DNA from: Nitrobacter sp963807355
GTDB lineage: Bacteria > Pseudomonadota > Alphaproteobacteria > Rhizobiales > Xanthobacteraceae
Length of the DNA stretch: 64,000 nt
Assembly (NCBI GenBank): GCA_963807355.1
Contig: CAWEBX010000029.1
Coordinates: 124,001 to 188,000 of the forward strand
Direction: 5' to 3'
Position numbers and translations under genes: made by a program. This document shows positions 33,825 to 43,879 of this stretch, piece by piece; within the stretch, counting starts at the first letter, position 1, and each line of letters begins with the position of its first letter. The notes below the pieces were generated by a model that saw nothing but the letters and a program-made list of their open reading frames with translations, was not told the origin of the DNA and did not search any database.

Positions 33825-34925
33825 CTACAATACCGGCGGATAAAGGTGAACGCCGCCACAATAGTCGGTAATACGATAACGCAATTTTGGACCATGTTCA
33901 CCTTCCCCGGATATTAAATCTGAGCGCGATAGATAATCCGGTCCCACGGGCACCTTTCCGTGCCCTCCGGGAATGTCGAGAACATAATCCGGCTGACACA
34001 AGCCGGACACGCGACCACGCAGCGCACGCATTAAGACCTGGCCTTTTTCCAGGGTGGTTCGCAGATGTGCGGTGCCCGGCGCGAGATCCCCGTGATGCAG
34101 ATAGTACGGCTTGATGCGGCATTCGACGAAGGCGCGCATCAGCGTCTCCAGCGTCGCCGCGTCATCGTTGACGCCGCGCAGCAGCACCGACTGGCTGACC
34201 ATGGGAATGCCAGCGTCGACAATCCGCGCGCAGGCCGACCGCGCCGCCGCGGTCAGTTCGCGCGGGTGATTGGCGTGCAGCGCCAGCCATGTCGTGGCGC
34301 CGTCCATCCGCAGGGCCGCCGCCATCTCGTCAGTGACGCGAGCGGGATCGGCCACCGGCACGCGCGTATGGACGCGGACGACCCTGACGTGATCGATTGC
34401 GGCAAGTTCGCCCATGATTTCGGCCAGCCGCCGCGGCGACAGCATCAGCGGATCGCCGCCGGTCAGGATCACTTCCCAGACTGCCGGATGCGACCGGATG
34501 TAATCGAGCGCGCCCGCGGTTGCGGATTTCGATAGCGCAGTTTCCTTGGCGGGTCCCACCATCTCGCGACGGAAGCAGAACCGACAGTAGACAGCGCAGA
34601 CGTGAACGAGCTTGAGCAGCACCCGGTCGGGATAACGATGAACGATGCCGTCCACCGGGGAATGTGCGTGATCGCCGATCGGGTCGGCGCGTTCGCCCGG
34701 TTGTGCAGCCAGTTCATTGGCGCTTGGGAGATATTGCCGCGCGATCGGATCATCGGGATCGGTCGGATCGATCAGGGCGGCGACGTGCGGTGTGATCGCG
34801 ATCGCATAGCGCGCGGCAACCTTTTCGAGATCGGCCAGCCCTGATGCGGGCGCGAGGCCATGGGCGATCAGGTCTTCCGGCCGCCGTAATGTCGAAACGA
34901 CGCTCCTGTCGGTCTTGACGCTCAT
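33825..34925 (-). CDS. epmB: EF-P (R)-beta-lysine 2,3-aminomutase
   Basis: 366 residues, radical SAM. CAVYCRFC at Cys110-Cys114-Cys117 binds the [4Fe-4S] cluster; VILTGGDPLML and PYYLHHGDLAPGTAHLR belong to the lysine 2,3-aminomutase fold. It converts (S)-alpha-lysine into (R)-beta-lysine, which EpmA attaches to elongation factor P. The C-terminal zinc tail of clostridial KamA is lacking, as in EpmB. It begins at ATG 34925 inside the ATGA overlap with epmA and lies opposite efp. Confidence 0.93.
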   Translation of the reverse strand: MSVKTDRSVVSTLRRPEDLIAHGLAPASGLADLEKVAARYAIAITPHVAALIDPTDPDDPIARQYLPSANELAAQPGERADPIGDHAHSPVDGIVHRYPDRVLLKLVHVCAVYCRFCFRREMVGPAKETALSKSATAGALDYIRSHPAVWEVILTGGDPLMLSPRRLAEIMGELAAIDHVRVVRVHTRVPVADPARVTDEMAAALRMDGATTWLALHANHPRELTAAARSACARIVDAGIPMVSQSVLLRGVNDDAATLETLMRAFVECRIKPYYLHHGDLAPGTAHLRTTLEKGQVLMRALRGRVSGLCQPDYVLDIPGGHGKVPVGPDYLSRSDLISGEGEHGPKLRYRITDYCGGVHLYPPVL

Positions 34926-35965
34926 GTATTCTCCGCGGGCGGCGCCCATACAACCTGATCGATTCTCGACGCTCCGCTCGCCAGCATCACCAGCCGATCC
35001 AAGCCCAGCGCCACTCCGCCCGCTTCCGGCATTTGGGCGACGGCCGCAAGAAAATCCTCATCCAGCGGATAGCGCTCGCCGTAGCGGCTTTGCTTGTCGT
35101 TCATCGCTTGCACGAAACGGATGCGCTGTTCTGCGGCGTCGGTCAATTCGCCAAAGCCGTTCGCAAGCTCGACGCCGCAGGCATAGATCTCGAAACGCTC
35201 GGCGACACGGCTGTCGGACGGACTGACGCGCGCGAGCGCGGCTTCCGGCGCGGGATATTCGAATAGCACCGTCAACCGGCCCTGCCCGAGATGGGGCTCG
35301 ACATGTTCGACCAGCACCTTGCTGAAGATATCCGACCAATTATCGTCGTCCGCGATCCGCACCCTCCCCCGCGCCGCCGCAGCCAGGGCCGGGCGGTCAC
35401 CCTCGCGGCCGACGACCGTATTCAGGAGGTCGATCCCCGCGAAGCGGTCGAACGCGGCGGCGACCGTCAACCGCTCCGGTTCGACGAACGGATCGGCCTG
35501 CCGGCCGCGAAATGAAAATCTCGGGATTCGGGTCGCTTGCGCCGCAATGGCGATCACGGCGATACAGTCGGCCATGACGACGTCATAGGAACTGCCTGCG
35601 CGGTACCACTCCAGCATGGTGAATTCGGGCAGATGCAGCACGCCATGCTCGCGGTCCCGAAACGCCCGCGCGAACTCCACGATCTTCTTCTCACCGGCCG
35701 CCAGCAGCTTCTTGCAGGCGAATTCCGGGGAAGTGCGCAAGTGGCGCGTGACTCGGTCGCCGCCCGGCATCGTCAGCGTGGTGCTGAGCGCGTGAAGGTG
35801 GGTTTCGTTGCCCGGCGACACCTGCAAAACGCCGGTTTCGACCTCGACGAACCCCTGCGTGTCGAACCAGGCCCGCAGCGCCTTTGTCACGGTCCTGCGC
35901 GCTTCCAGAAACGGCCTCCGATCCGCGTGCCTTGCCCGGTCCCACCAGGGTGAAATCCGATTCAT
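34922..35965 (-). CDS. epmA: EF-P-lysine ligase (GenX/PoxA)
   Basis: 347 residues, a class II lysyl-tRNA synthetase catalytic core without the anticodon-binding domain. Motif 2 region FARAFRDREHGVLHLPEFTM is followed by LEWYRAG, and motif 3 is GVALGLDRLVML. It activates (R)-beta-lysine and places it on EF-P Lys33. It is about 20 residues longer than the E. coli enzyme but otherwise typical. First gene of the epmA-epmB pair, divergent from efp with a 144-base promoter region between. Confidence 0.95.
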   Translation of the reverse strand: MNRISPWWDRARHADRRPFLEARRTVTKALRAWFDTQGFVEVETGVLQVSPGNETHLHALSTTLTMPGGDRVTRHLRTSPEFACKKLLAAGEKKIVEFARAFRDREHGVLHLPEFTMLEWYRAGSSYDVVMADCIAVIAIAAQATRIPRFSFRGRQADPFVEPERLTVAAAFDRFAGIDLLNTVVGREGDRPALAAAARGRVRIADDDNWSDIFSKVLVEHVEPHLGQGRLTVLFEYPAPEAALARVSPSDSRVAERFEIYACGVELANGFGELTDAAEQRIRFVQAMNDKQSRYGERYPLDEDFLAAVAQMPEAGGVALGLDRLVMLASGASRIDQVVWAPPAENT

Positions 35966-36109
35966 CCATCCTCAGCAATCGACCGGAATTAGCCGCAACC
36001 CACTGGCGCGGACGAACCAAATCAGTATGTTGCGGCCCGAAGCCGCCTCAACGGCCGCAGGACGCCCCCGTCCGGACCGGTCTCGAGCCAAACCTTAGGA
36101 AATCCAGCC

Positions 36110-36676
36110 GTGAGAGTCATCGCCAGTTCTATTCGCAAGGGCAACGTCATCGAGCAAGACGGCAAGCTCTACGTGGTCCTCACCGCGGAGAACATCCACC
36201 CCGGCAAGGGAACCCCGGTCAGCCAAATCGAGATGCGGCGGATCAGCGACGGCGTGAAAATTTCCGAGCGTTACAAGACCACAGACCAGGTCGAACGCGC
36301 TACCATCGAGGATCACAACTTCACGTTCCTCTATGAAGACGCCGACGGCTTCCACTTCATGAATGCGGAGAACTACGATCAGGTTCAGGTGCCTAAGGAG
36401 GTCGTGGGCAACGCCGCGCCCTACCTGCAGGAAAACATGGTGGTGAAACTGTCCCTGCACGACATGGTGCCGGTGGCGATCACGCTACCGCAGCGGGTGA
36501 CGCTCGAAGTGGTCGACACCGAGCCGGTCACCAAGGGGCAGACCGCCTCCTCATCCTATAAGCCCGCGGTGCTGTCGAACGGCGTCCGCACCGGCGTGCC
36601 GCCCCATGTCGGCGTCGGCACGCGGATCGTGGTCATGACCGAGGACGGCTCTTACGTCGAGCGCGCCAAGGACTGA
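36110..36676 (+). CDS. efp: Elongation factor P
   Basis: 188 residues, three beta-barrel domains (KOW-like N domain, two OB folds). It frees ribosomes stalled at polyproline. The loop HPGKGTP carries Lys33, the residue modified by EpmA and EpmB. The start is a GTG at 36110 with AGGA 10 bases upstream; no ATG gives the conserved N-terminus. No EpmC hydroxylase is in view, which is normal outside enterobacteria. Confidence 0.97.
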   Translation: MRVIASSIRKGNVIEQDGKLYVVLTAENIHPGKGTPVSQIEMRRISDGVKISERYKTTDQVERATIEDHNFTFLYEDADGFHFMNAENYDQVQVPKEVVGNAAPYLQENMVVKLSLHDMVPVAITLPQRVTLEVVDTEPVTKGQTASSSYKPAVLSNGVRTGVPPHVGVGTRIVVMTEDGSYVERAKD

Positions 36677-36818
36677 CCACCTAACAAACACTGATCCTCG
36701 AAGACAATTTATTTATCGGAGTACGGTTCGAAGTCCGAGAAGCTGTCCAGGGGAGTCGAGGTTCCCGCAACGCAATGAGGCTTTGCTGCGGGGTGCTTCC
36801 CTCCGTTATGCTCGTTGC

Positions 36819-38039
36819 ATGACAATCCTCGATTCTCACATCCGGCTCAGCCGGCGCAGCGCGCTACAATGCCTTGGAGCGGTGGCCGCGCTTGCGCCCT
36901 TCCCTGCTCTTGCCGCCCCGCCTCAGGGCTTCGAGCAATGGCGCGACGGCTTTCGCGCCCGCGCGCTGGCGAAGGGCATCTCAGAGGCGACCTGGAGCCG
37001 CTGCATGGGCCGGACCGAGCCGGACATGAGCGTGTTCAAGCAGATGCGCAACCAGCCGGAGTTCCACGAGAAGACCTGGCAATACATCAACCGTCGTGTC
37101 TCGGACTGGCGGATCACCGCGGGCAAGGAGGCGCTGCGGAAGAACGAGGCACTGTTCGCGCGGATCGAACACGATTTCGGCGTCGAGCGCGGCACACTGC
37201 TGGCACTGTGGGGGGTTGAATCCGCGTTCGGCGATCCGCTGGTTCAGAAGAACCACATGCGCCCGGTGTTTCCTTCACTGGCGGCGCTCGCCTGGAATGA
37301 ACCACGACGGCGCAGCTATTGGGAAACCGAACTGATCAACGCGTTGCGCATCGTGAACAAGGGTTGGAGCACGCCCGAAGAGATGCGCGGCTCATGGGCC
37401 GGCGCGATGGGACACACCCAATGGATGCCTGAGGTCTGGCTCAACGTCGGCATGGACTACGACCACGACGGCCGGGTCTCGCCATTTGGAAAACCCGACG
37501 ACGCGCTGGGCTCGACCGCGCGCTACCTGATCAATCGTGGGAAATATCATCGCGGCGAACATTGGGGTTATGAGGTGCGCGCACCCGGCGGCGCGAGTGG
37601 CAGCCGCAGTTATGCCGCGTGGGCGGCGGCCGGCGTGCAACGCGCCGATGGCAAGGCGTTTCCGCAGCCGAATGCATCGGCCAAACTCTGGATCCCGGAA
37701 CCGGGTGGTCCGACGTTTCTGCTTGGGCCGAATTTCTATGCGGTGCGCAGCTACAATCCGTCGATGAACTATGCATTGGCAATCTGCCATCTCGGCGATC
37801 GCATTCTCGGAGCGTTGCCTTTCATTCACCCCTTCCCCGGTTCGGAACGTGCGCTGACGCTCGCGGAAGTGCAGGAAGTGCAGACGCGCCTGACCAAAGC
37901 CGGATTCGATACCGGCGGCACCGACGGCCGCGTCGGCAACGACACCATGAAGGCAGTGAAGGATTTTCAGACCCGCGTCGGATTGCCGACCGACGGCTAT
38001 GCCGGACTCGAGGTACTTGGACGACTGCGCGCACAATAA
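36819..38039 (+). CDS. Lytic murein transglycosylase (MltB family)
   Basis: 406 residues. The N-terminus (LSRRSALQCLGAVAALAPFP) has a twin-arginine-like signal. Residues ~35-330 form the SLT_2/MltB domain, with the catalytic Glu in LLALWGVESAFGD and the later AGAMGHTQWMPEVW. The last ~65 residues (VQEVQTRLTKAGFDTGGTDG) are a PG_binding_1 repeat. It cuts peptidoglycan glycan strands in the periplasm, forming 1,6-anhydromuropeptides. ATG 36819 chosen because it gives a normal signal. Confidence 0.92.
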   Translation: MTILDSHIRLSRRSALQCLGAVAALAPFPALAAPPQGFEQWRDGFRARALAKGISEATWSRCMGRTEPDMSVFKQMRNQPEFHEKTWQYINRRVSDWRITAGKEALRKNEALFARIEHDFGVERGTLLALWGVESAFGDPLVQKNHMRPVFPSLAALAWNEPRRRSYWETELINALRIVNKGWSTPEEMRGSWAGAMGHTQWMPEVWLNVGMDYDHDGRVSPFGKPDDALGSTARYLINRGKYHRGEHWGYEVRAPGGASGSRSYAAWAAAGVQRADGKAFPQPNASAKLWIPEPGGPTFLLGPNFYAVRSYNPSMNYALAICHLGDRILGALPFIHPFPGSERALTLAEVQEVQTRLTKAGFDTGGTDGRVGNDTMKAVKDFQTRVGLPTDGYAGLEVLGRLRAQ

Positions 38040-38084
38040 TCTGGCACCTGGCCCTTCAACGATTGCGGTCAGCGCAACAATCGA

Positions 38085-39926
38085 TCAGCGAATAACCGCT
38101 GGCCCGGGATCGGGCGTCGCCACATCCACCACGCGCAACTGCACACGCTCCGCGCCCTGCCAGCGGTCCACTGCCAGCGATCCCGCCACATGCAGCGGTT
38201 GTCCCCGCATTTGCGCCAGCGCGTTGCCGAGCGGTTGGCCGACCGCGCGAAACGCGATGCCGTTCACGATAGCCCCGTCTCCGGATTTGAATCGCAACCG
38301 AAGATGCGCCTGCCCGACCTCGTCGGCATGGATCAACTGGTGCGACGGCAACGCCACCACCGGCTCGGGGTTGCCCGCGCCGAACGGTCCCGCGCGATTG
38401 AGTGTCGCCACGAACTCGGGCGTCGCCGCCCTCGCGCTGACCGCGCCATCAATGAAAAGTTCGCGGACGTGGCGCGACCGCGCGACATCGGCAGCGAGCG
38501 CTGTTTCCATGTAGGCGCGGAATTCCGCGAGCCGTTCTTTCCGCAGCGTGACGCCGGCCGCCATGGCGTGGCCGCCGCCCTTGAGCAGAACGCCGTCTGC
38601 CACGGCCCCCCGTACCGCCCTGCCGAGATCGACGCCGCCGATGGAACGGCCCGATCCGGTTCCGATGCCGCCCGGCTCCAGCGCGACAACGAAGGCCGGC
38701 CGGGAAAACTTGTCCTTCAGCCGCGACGCGACGAGACCGACCACGCCCGGATGCCAGCCCTCGGACGCCGTGACGATGACAGATCCTTTGTCCTCGAGAC
38801 CAAGCGAGGCCAGCGCCTCGGCTTCGGCCTGCGCTTCAGCCGCCTGCTCGATCACGCGGCGCTCGGTATTGAGGCGATCGAGTTCGGCGGCGATCCGCGC
38901 AGCTTCCGAGACATCGCCTTCCAGCAGCAGCCGCACGCCGAGATCGGCGCGTCCGATGCGGCCTCCGGCATTGATGCGCGGTCCCAGCATGAAACCGAGA
39001 TGCCAGGCTTCCGGCGGACCGTTCAGCCGCGCCACGTCCATCAGCGCGGTATGGCCGATATGATCGCGGCGGCGCAGCGCGATCAACCCCTTCGCGACGA
39101 AGGCGCGGTTGAGGCCGGTCAGCGGCGCGACGTCGGCGACCGTGCCGAGCGCGACATGATGCAGCATATTCAGGAGATCCGGCTCCGGCCGCTCGTCAAC
39201 CCAGAAGCCGCGCTGGCGCAGCTCGCGGTTCAACGCGACCAGCGTCACCAATACGAGACCGACGGCGGCGAGATGCCCGAGCCCGGAGAGATCGTCCGGC
39301 CGGTTCGGATTCACCAGCGCCTCGACCTCGGGCAGGTCGTCGCCACATTGGTGATGGTCGATTACGACGACCGACATGCCCCGCTGTCTTGCGACCGCCA
39401 GCGGCTCAATGCTCGTGGTGCCGCAGTCCACGGTCACCAGCAACGTCGCGCCCCTGCCCGCGAGCGCGTCGATCGCATCGACGTTCGGACCATAGCCTTC
39501 GAAAATGCGGTCCGGGATATGGATCAGTGGATCAAGGCCGCAATGTCGCAGATGCCAGGCGAGAAGCGCCGCAGAGGTCGCGCCGTCGACGTCGTAATCG
39601 CCGAAGATCGCAACCTTCTCGCCGCGCATCGCGGCATCTGCGAGCCGCTTGGCGGCCGCCTCCATCTGCGTCACGGTGAACGGATCGGGCATAAGCCGGC
39701 GGATGGTGGGGTCGAGAAAATCCTCAACGGCATCGATTTCGACGCCACGTCCGGCGATCACCCGCGCCAGCATTTCCGGTAGCCGATGGCGCTGAGTGAT
39801 CGCCAGTGCGCGCGCCGTGCCTCGCGGATCGAGGCGATCACGCCACAGACGGCCGGTCGCCGAATGCGACACACCGAGAAAAGCATCAGGCGCTTCGATC
39901 GGCAACGCGGAGGCTGGCAAGGTCAT
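38085..39926 (-). CDS. recJ: Single-stranded-DNA exonuclease RecJ
   Basis: 613 residues. DHH domain: FGDYDVDGATSAALLAWHLR, LVTVDCGTTS and VVIDHHQCG supply the metal-binding Asp and His residues. The DHHA1 domain has GSGRSIGGVDLGRAV and LLKGGGHAMAAGVTL, followed by the OB-like C-terminal domain. It degrades 5' single strands in RecF-type recombination and mismatch repair. It is the last gene of the alaC-hom-glpX-recJ series on this strand, 75 bases after glpX. Confidence 0.96.
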   Translation of the reverse strand: MTLPASALPIEAPDAFLGVSHSATGRLWRDRLDPRGTARALAITQRHRLPEMLARVIAGRGVEIDAVEDFLDPTIRRLMPDPFTVTQMEAAAKRLADAAMRGEKVAIFGDYDVDGATSAALLAWHLRHCGLDPLIHIPDRIFEGYGPNVDAIDALAGRGATLLVTVDCGTTSIEPLAVARQRGMSVVVIDHHQCGDDLPEVEALVNPNRPDDLSGLGHLAAVGLVLVTLVALNRELRQRGFWVDERPEPDLLNMLHHVALGTVADVAPLTGLNRAFVAKGLIALRRRDHIGHTALMDVARLNGPPEAWHLGFMLGPRINAGGRIGRADLGVRLLLEGDVSEAARIAAELDRLNTERRVIEQAAEAQAEAEALASLGLEDKGSVIVTASEGWHPGVVGLVASRLKDKFSRPAFVVALEPGGIGTGSGRSIGGVDLGRAVRGAVADGVLLKGGGHAMAAGVTLRKERLAEFRAYMETALAADVARSRHVRELFIDGAVSARAATPEFVATLNRAGPFGAGNPEPVVALPSHQLIHADEVGQAHLRLRFKSGDGAIVNGIAFRAVGQPLGNALAQMRGQPLHVAGSLAVDRWQGAERVQLRVVDVATPDPGPAVIR

Positions 39927-40001
39927 GATGTTGTCCGTGCCTTGCGATATCGCATGAAGCCAACAACCTCGTCGGCCTTATCGCCGGCCTTGGGGTCTGG
40001 T

Positions 40002-40997
40002 TCAATCCAGGTCGAACTTGTCTATCTTGCGATGTTCGGCCTTGATGCGACGCATGGTCTCGGTCGCCGACCGCATCACCACCGTTTCGGTCTCGATCCC
40101 GTTCTTGCGGAACCGGACACCGGACAGAAGCGAACCTGACGTCACTCCTGTGGCGGCGAACAGGCAGTCGCCTTTCACCATGTCGCTGATTTCGTATTTT
40201 TTCCTGGCATCCGCGATGCCCATCTGAAGAGTTCGCTCGCGTAACGCCTCGCTGTCGATGATAAGACGAGTTTGCATTTGACCGCCGATGCAGCGCAGCG
40301 CAGCCGCTGACAGCACGCCTTCGGGGGCGCCACCGCTACCGAGATAAATGTCGATTCCCGTTCGCGGCTCGGCGGTGTGGATGACGCCGGCGACGTCGCC
40401 GTCGCTGATAAGGCTCACCGCGGCGCCGAGCTTGCGGAGCGCGGCGATCTTCGCCGCATGGCGAGGCCGGTCAAGCAGGATGGCGGTGATCTCGGTAGGC
40501 TTGACCCCCTTGGCCTTGGCCAGATTGATGATGTTCTCTTCCACCGGCGCGTCGAGATCCACCGTGCCGATCGGATAGCCCGGACCGATCGCGATCTTGT
40601 CCATGTAGCAGTCCGGTGCGTGAAGCAGCGTGCCAGCTTGAGCCATCGCGATGGTGGCGATCGCGCCCGGCATGTTCTTGGCACATAGCACGGTCCCCTC
40701 GAGCGGATCGACGGCGATATCGACCTGCGGGCCTCGTGTGTTGCCGACCTTCTCGCCGATGAACAGCATCGGCGCTTCGTCGATCTCGCCCTCCCCGATC
40801 ACGACTGTTCCGTCGATCGGCAAATTGTTGAGTTCGCGCCGCATCGCATCGACCGCGGCCTGATCCGATGCCTCTTCCATGCCACGACCGCGCAGACGCG
40901 CCGCCGACACCGCCGCCCGCTCCGTCACGCGCACGATTTCGAGCGTCAGGATACGCTCCAGCACCTCCTGCGATGGGACGGAATTCTGTGTCGGCAT
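40002..40997 (-). CDS. glpX: Fructose-1,6-bisphosphatase class II
   Basis: 331 residues from ATG 40997. VVIGEGEIDEAPMLFIGEKV and IAVDPLEGTVLCAK carry the metal and phosphate ligands of the lithium-sensitive inositol-phosphatase superfamily; IDIYLGSGGAPEGVLSAAAL is the sugar-phosphate site. Acts in gluconeogenesis and, in autotrophs, in the Calvin cycle (often also cleaving sedoheptulose bisphosphate). GGGAG precedes the start. The frame extends upstream into hom but without homology. Confidence 0.95.
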   Translation of the reverse strand: MPTQNSVPSQEVLERILTLEIVRVTERAAVSAARLRGRGMEEASDQAAVDAMRRELNNLPIDGTVVIGEGEIDEAPMLFIGEKVGNTRGPQVDIAVDPLEGTVLCAKNMPGAIATIAMAQAGTLLHAPDCYMDKIAIGPGYPIGTVDLDAPVEENIINLAKAKGVKPTEITAILLDRPRHAAKIAALRKLGAAVSLISDGDVAGVIHTAEPRTGIDIYLGSGGAPEGVLSAAALRCIGGQMQTRLIIDSEALRERTLQMGIADARKKYEISDMVKGDCLFAATGVTSGSLLSGVRFRKNGIETETVVMRSATETMRRIKAEHRKIDKFDLD

Positions 40998-41052
40998 CGT
41001 CTCAACTCCCTCGGGCAGCGTGGAGGCCCCTGCGTCGGCACGCAATCCTCGT

Positions 41053-42375
41053 TCAGTTCTTCTCAATTCGTATGACCTGCGGGCGGCCCGTGATGACCTT
41101 GTCAGCCCGCACCGCATGGAGCGCGCGATGCACCGCATCCTCGTTGGTTGCATAGGTGATCAGGAGCACCGGAACCGGCGAAGTCGGCGTGTCGGATTCC
41201 TCGTCATCCAGCTTGCCGTTGGGATGACGCTGGACGATCGATTCGATTGAAATCTTCTGCTCGGCCAGCCGCGTGGCGATGGTCGCAGCGGTGCCGGCGA
41301 AATCGCGTGCCATCAGCCTGATGTAATAACCGCCCTCGTGGCGCTCCATCGGTGCCTTCTCGGTCGCGCGCAGCTTCGCCGAGGGCCGGCCGAACGGCAA
41401 AGCCCGAATGCCGGACGCGACATCGGCGATATCTGCTACCACGGCAGACGCAGTCGCGGCTCCGCCGGCACCCGGACCGACAAGTGTGATCGGAGGGATG
41501 CCGTCGCCATCGATGGTTACCGCGTTGGTGACGCCCATGACCTGTGCGATAGACGACGTTTTCGGCACCATGGTCGGATGCACCCGCTGCTCGATGCCTT
41601 TTGAGGTACGCACCGCGACCCCCAACAGCTTGACCCGGTAGCCAAGTTCCTCGGCGGCGCGAAGATCTTCCGGCGCGATCGAGGAAATGCCTTCGACATA
41701 GACCGCGCTCTGCGCAACACGCGTGCCGAAAGCCAGGCTCGCCAGGATCGACAGCTTCTGCGCGGTGTCGTGCCCGTCGACATCGAACGACGGATCGGCT
41801 TCGGCATAGCCGAGACGCTGGGCGTCCTTCAGGCATTCGGCGAACGACAGGCCTTCCTTCTCCATCCGCGTCAGGATGTAGTTACAGGTGCCGTTGAGAA
41901 TACCGTAGACGCGATTGATCGTGGTTCCCGCAAGCCCTTCGCGCAGCGTCTTGATGACGGGAATGGCGGCGCCGACCGCGGCTTCGTAGTTCAATGCGCC
42001 GCGGTGTTGCTCGGCGAGAGCGGCGAGCCGCAGACCGTGCTTGGCGATCAGCGCCTTGTTGGCCGTCACCACCGACTTGCCGGATTTTAGGGCCGCCTCG
42101 ATCGCCGAGTGCGCCGGATCGCCTGAACCGCCCATCAGCTCAACGAAGCAGTCGATGCCGGGATCGTTCGCCAGCGCCAAGGCGTCCTTAGCCCATGCTA
42201 TGTCGGTAAGGTCGACGTCGCGTTTCTTGGTTTTCGAGCGCGCTGCAACAGCGACGACGCGAACGCCGCGTCCGCAGCGTGCTGACAGCGCGCGGCTTTG
42301 CTGTTCTATCAGTCGGACGACCGCGGACCCGACAGTTCCGAGCCCCGCGATGCCCACTTTCAGTGGTGCGACCAT
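41053..42375 (-). CDS. hom: Homoserine dehydrogenase
   Basis: 440 residues from ATG 42375. The Rossmann fold VGIAGLGTVGSAVVRLIEQQ binds NAD(P), VVTANKALIAKHG follows, and GILNGTCNYILTRMEKEG plus GYAEADPSFDVDGHDTAQKL form the catalytic domain. An ACT domain lies at ~355-440 (GGYYIRLMARDFAGTAATIA), giving feedback control by threonine. It reduces aspartate semialdehyde to homoserine on the way to Thr, Met and Ile. alaC is upstream by 76 bases. Confidence 0.97.
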   Translation of the reverse strand: MVAPLKVGIAGLGTVGSAVVRLIEQQSRALSARCGRGVRVVAVAARSKTKKRDVDLTDIAWAKDALALANDPGIDCFVELMGGSGDPAHSAIEAALKSGKSVVTANKALIAKHGLRLAALAEQHRGALNYEAAVGAAIPVIKTLREGLAGTTINRVYGILNGTCNYILTRMEKEGLSFAECLKDAQRLGYAEADPSFDVDGHDTAQKLSILASLAFGTRVAQSAVYVEGISSIAPEDLRAAEELGYRVKLLGVAVRTSKGIEQRVHPTMVPKTSSIAQVMGVTNAVTIDGDGIPPITLVGPGAGGAATASAVVADIADVASGIRALPFGRPSAKLRATEKAPMERHEGGYYIRLMARDFAGTAATIATRLAEQKISIESIVQRHPNGKLDDEESDTPTSPVPVLLITYATNEDAVHRALHAVRADKVITGRPQVIRIEKN

Positions 42376-42451
42376 AACAAACCTGCTGGAAAACCGGCGT
42401 GCAGGGCACGATCCGAGCGAAAGACCGGAAAGCCGTTCTCCGGACTGGCGC

Positions 42452-43669
42452 CTACCGCCGGTTGGCGAGAGGAACCACGTTGTGCAACGTTTCAATGCCG
42501 CTTTCAAGGAAGTGGCGAACGCCCCGTGCAGCCTGGCGAATTCTCTGCTCGTTTTCCACCATGGCGATGCGGACATAGCCTTCGCCGTGCTCGCCGAAAC
42601 CGACACCGGGAGAAACCACGACGCCCGATTTCTCAACCATCAGGGTCGAGAACTGCATGCTCCCGAGATCACGGAAACGTTCGGGCAGCGGCGCCCATGC
42701 GAACATGGAGGCCTGAGGCGGCGGAATTACCCATCCGGCACGGCCGAACGATTTAACCAGCGTATCACGGCGCCTGCGATAGATCTCGCGCATCTCCCGG
42801 ATGCAGGTGTCGGGGCCGTTCAGCGCCGCCGTGGCCGCCACCTGCACGGGCGTGAACGCCCCGTAATCGAGGTAGGATTTGACACGCGCCAGCGCCGCGA
42901 TGATGCGTTCGTTGCCGACCGCGAAACCGATGCGCCAGCCGGCCATCGAAAACGTCTTCGACATCGAGGTGAACTCCACGGTGACATCGAAAGCGCCGGG
43001 CACCTGTAGCACCGAAGGCGGCGGGTTGTCGTCGAAATAGACTTCGGAATAAGCGAGATCGGACAGGATGAATATCTCGTGCTTCTTGGCGAACGCGACG
43101 AGATCCTTGTAGAAATCGAGACTCGCCACCTGTGCCGTCGGGTTCGACGGGTAGCAGACGATCAGTCCGATCGGTTTCGGAATGGAATGGATGATCGCGC
43201 GCTCGCAGGCGGCGAAAAAATCCGGCGTCGGCGACGACGGCACGGAGCGGATCACGCCGCCAGCCATCAAAAAGCCGAATGCATGAATCGGGTAGCTGGG
43301 GTTTGGACAGAGCACCACGTCGCCCGGCGCGGTGATTGCCTGAGCGACGTTCGCAAAACCTTCCTTGGAGCCGAGCGTCGCCACGATCTGCGTATCGGGA
43401 TTGAGCTTCACGCCGAAGCGGCGGGCATAGTAACCCGCCTGAGCCTTCCGCAGGCCGGTGATGCCGCGCGAAGCTGAATAGCGGTCGGTCTTGGGTTTGC
43501 CGAGGGTTTCCTTGAGTTTTTCGATGACGTGGCGCGGCGTCGGCAAGTCGGGGTTGCCCATACCGAGGTCGATGATATCGGCTCCGGCGTTCCGTGCAGC
43601 CGCCTTGGCGCGATTGATCTGTTCGAACACGTAAGGCGGCAGACGGCGGATGCGATAAAACTCTTCCAT
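42452..43669 (-). CDS. alaC: Alanine-synthesising aminotransferase (AlaC-like)
   Basis: 405 residues, fold-type I PLP enzyme. NAGADIIDLGMGNPDLPTPR is the N-terminal signature of this group. VCYPSNPTAQVA has the cofactor Asn, and SMSKTFSMAGWRIGFAVGN holds the Schiff-base lysine. Close relatives are annotated LL-diaminopimelate aminotransferase or AlaC; pyruvate/glutamate exchange is most likely. Gene order alaC-hom suggests shared amino-acid regulation. Confidence 0.9.
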   Translation of the reverse strand: MEEFYRIRRLPPYVFEQINRAKAAARNAGADIIDLGMGNPDLPTPRHVIEKLKETLGKPKTDRYSASRGITGLRKAQAGYYARRFGVKLNPDTQIVATLGSKEGFANVAQAITAPGDVVLCPNPSYPIHAFGFLMAGGVIRSVPSSPTPDFFAACERAIIHSIPKPIGLIVCYPSNPTAQVASLDFYKDLVAFAKKHEIFILSDLAYSEVYFDDNPPPSVLQVPGAFDVTVEFTSMSKTFSMAGWRIGFAVGNERIIAALARVKSYLDYGAFTPVQVAATAALNGPDTCIREMREIYRRRRDTLVKSFGRAGWVIPPPQASMFAWAPLPERFRDLGSMQFSTLMVEKSGVVVSPGVGFGEHGEGYVRIAMVENEQRIRQAARGVRHFLESGIETLHNVVPLANRR

Positions 43670-43879
43670 AAGTCCTGGCTCCAGGCCGGATTGACGAGGC
43701 GATCGCCCATTGCCTCGATGAAGTCGACGAAGCTTCAGCAGAAAACGTGTGTATTCAAAAGCTTGGCATATTCAAGTGTCAGCTCGCCGACGTCGAGGTC
43801 TGACGTTTCAGGCGCAGCCTTCTGCTTGATTCATCTCTTTTAACACGGACACCCTGCTCTGCCATCACTTCGCGTGTTT

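Noticed and set aside
38190..39782. 530-codon plus-strand frame
   Set aside because: Lies fully antisense to recJ and mirrors its codon bias; no motifs.
42041..43009. 322-codon plus-strand frame
   Set aside because: Antisense to hom and alaC, Arg/Pro/His-rich shadow frame without a ribosome-binding site.
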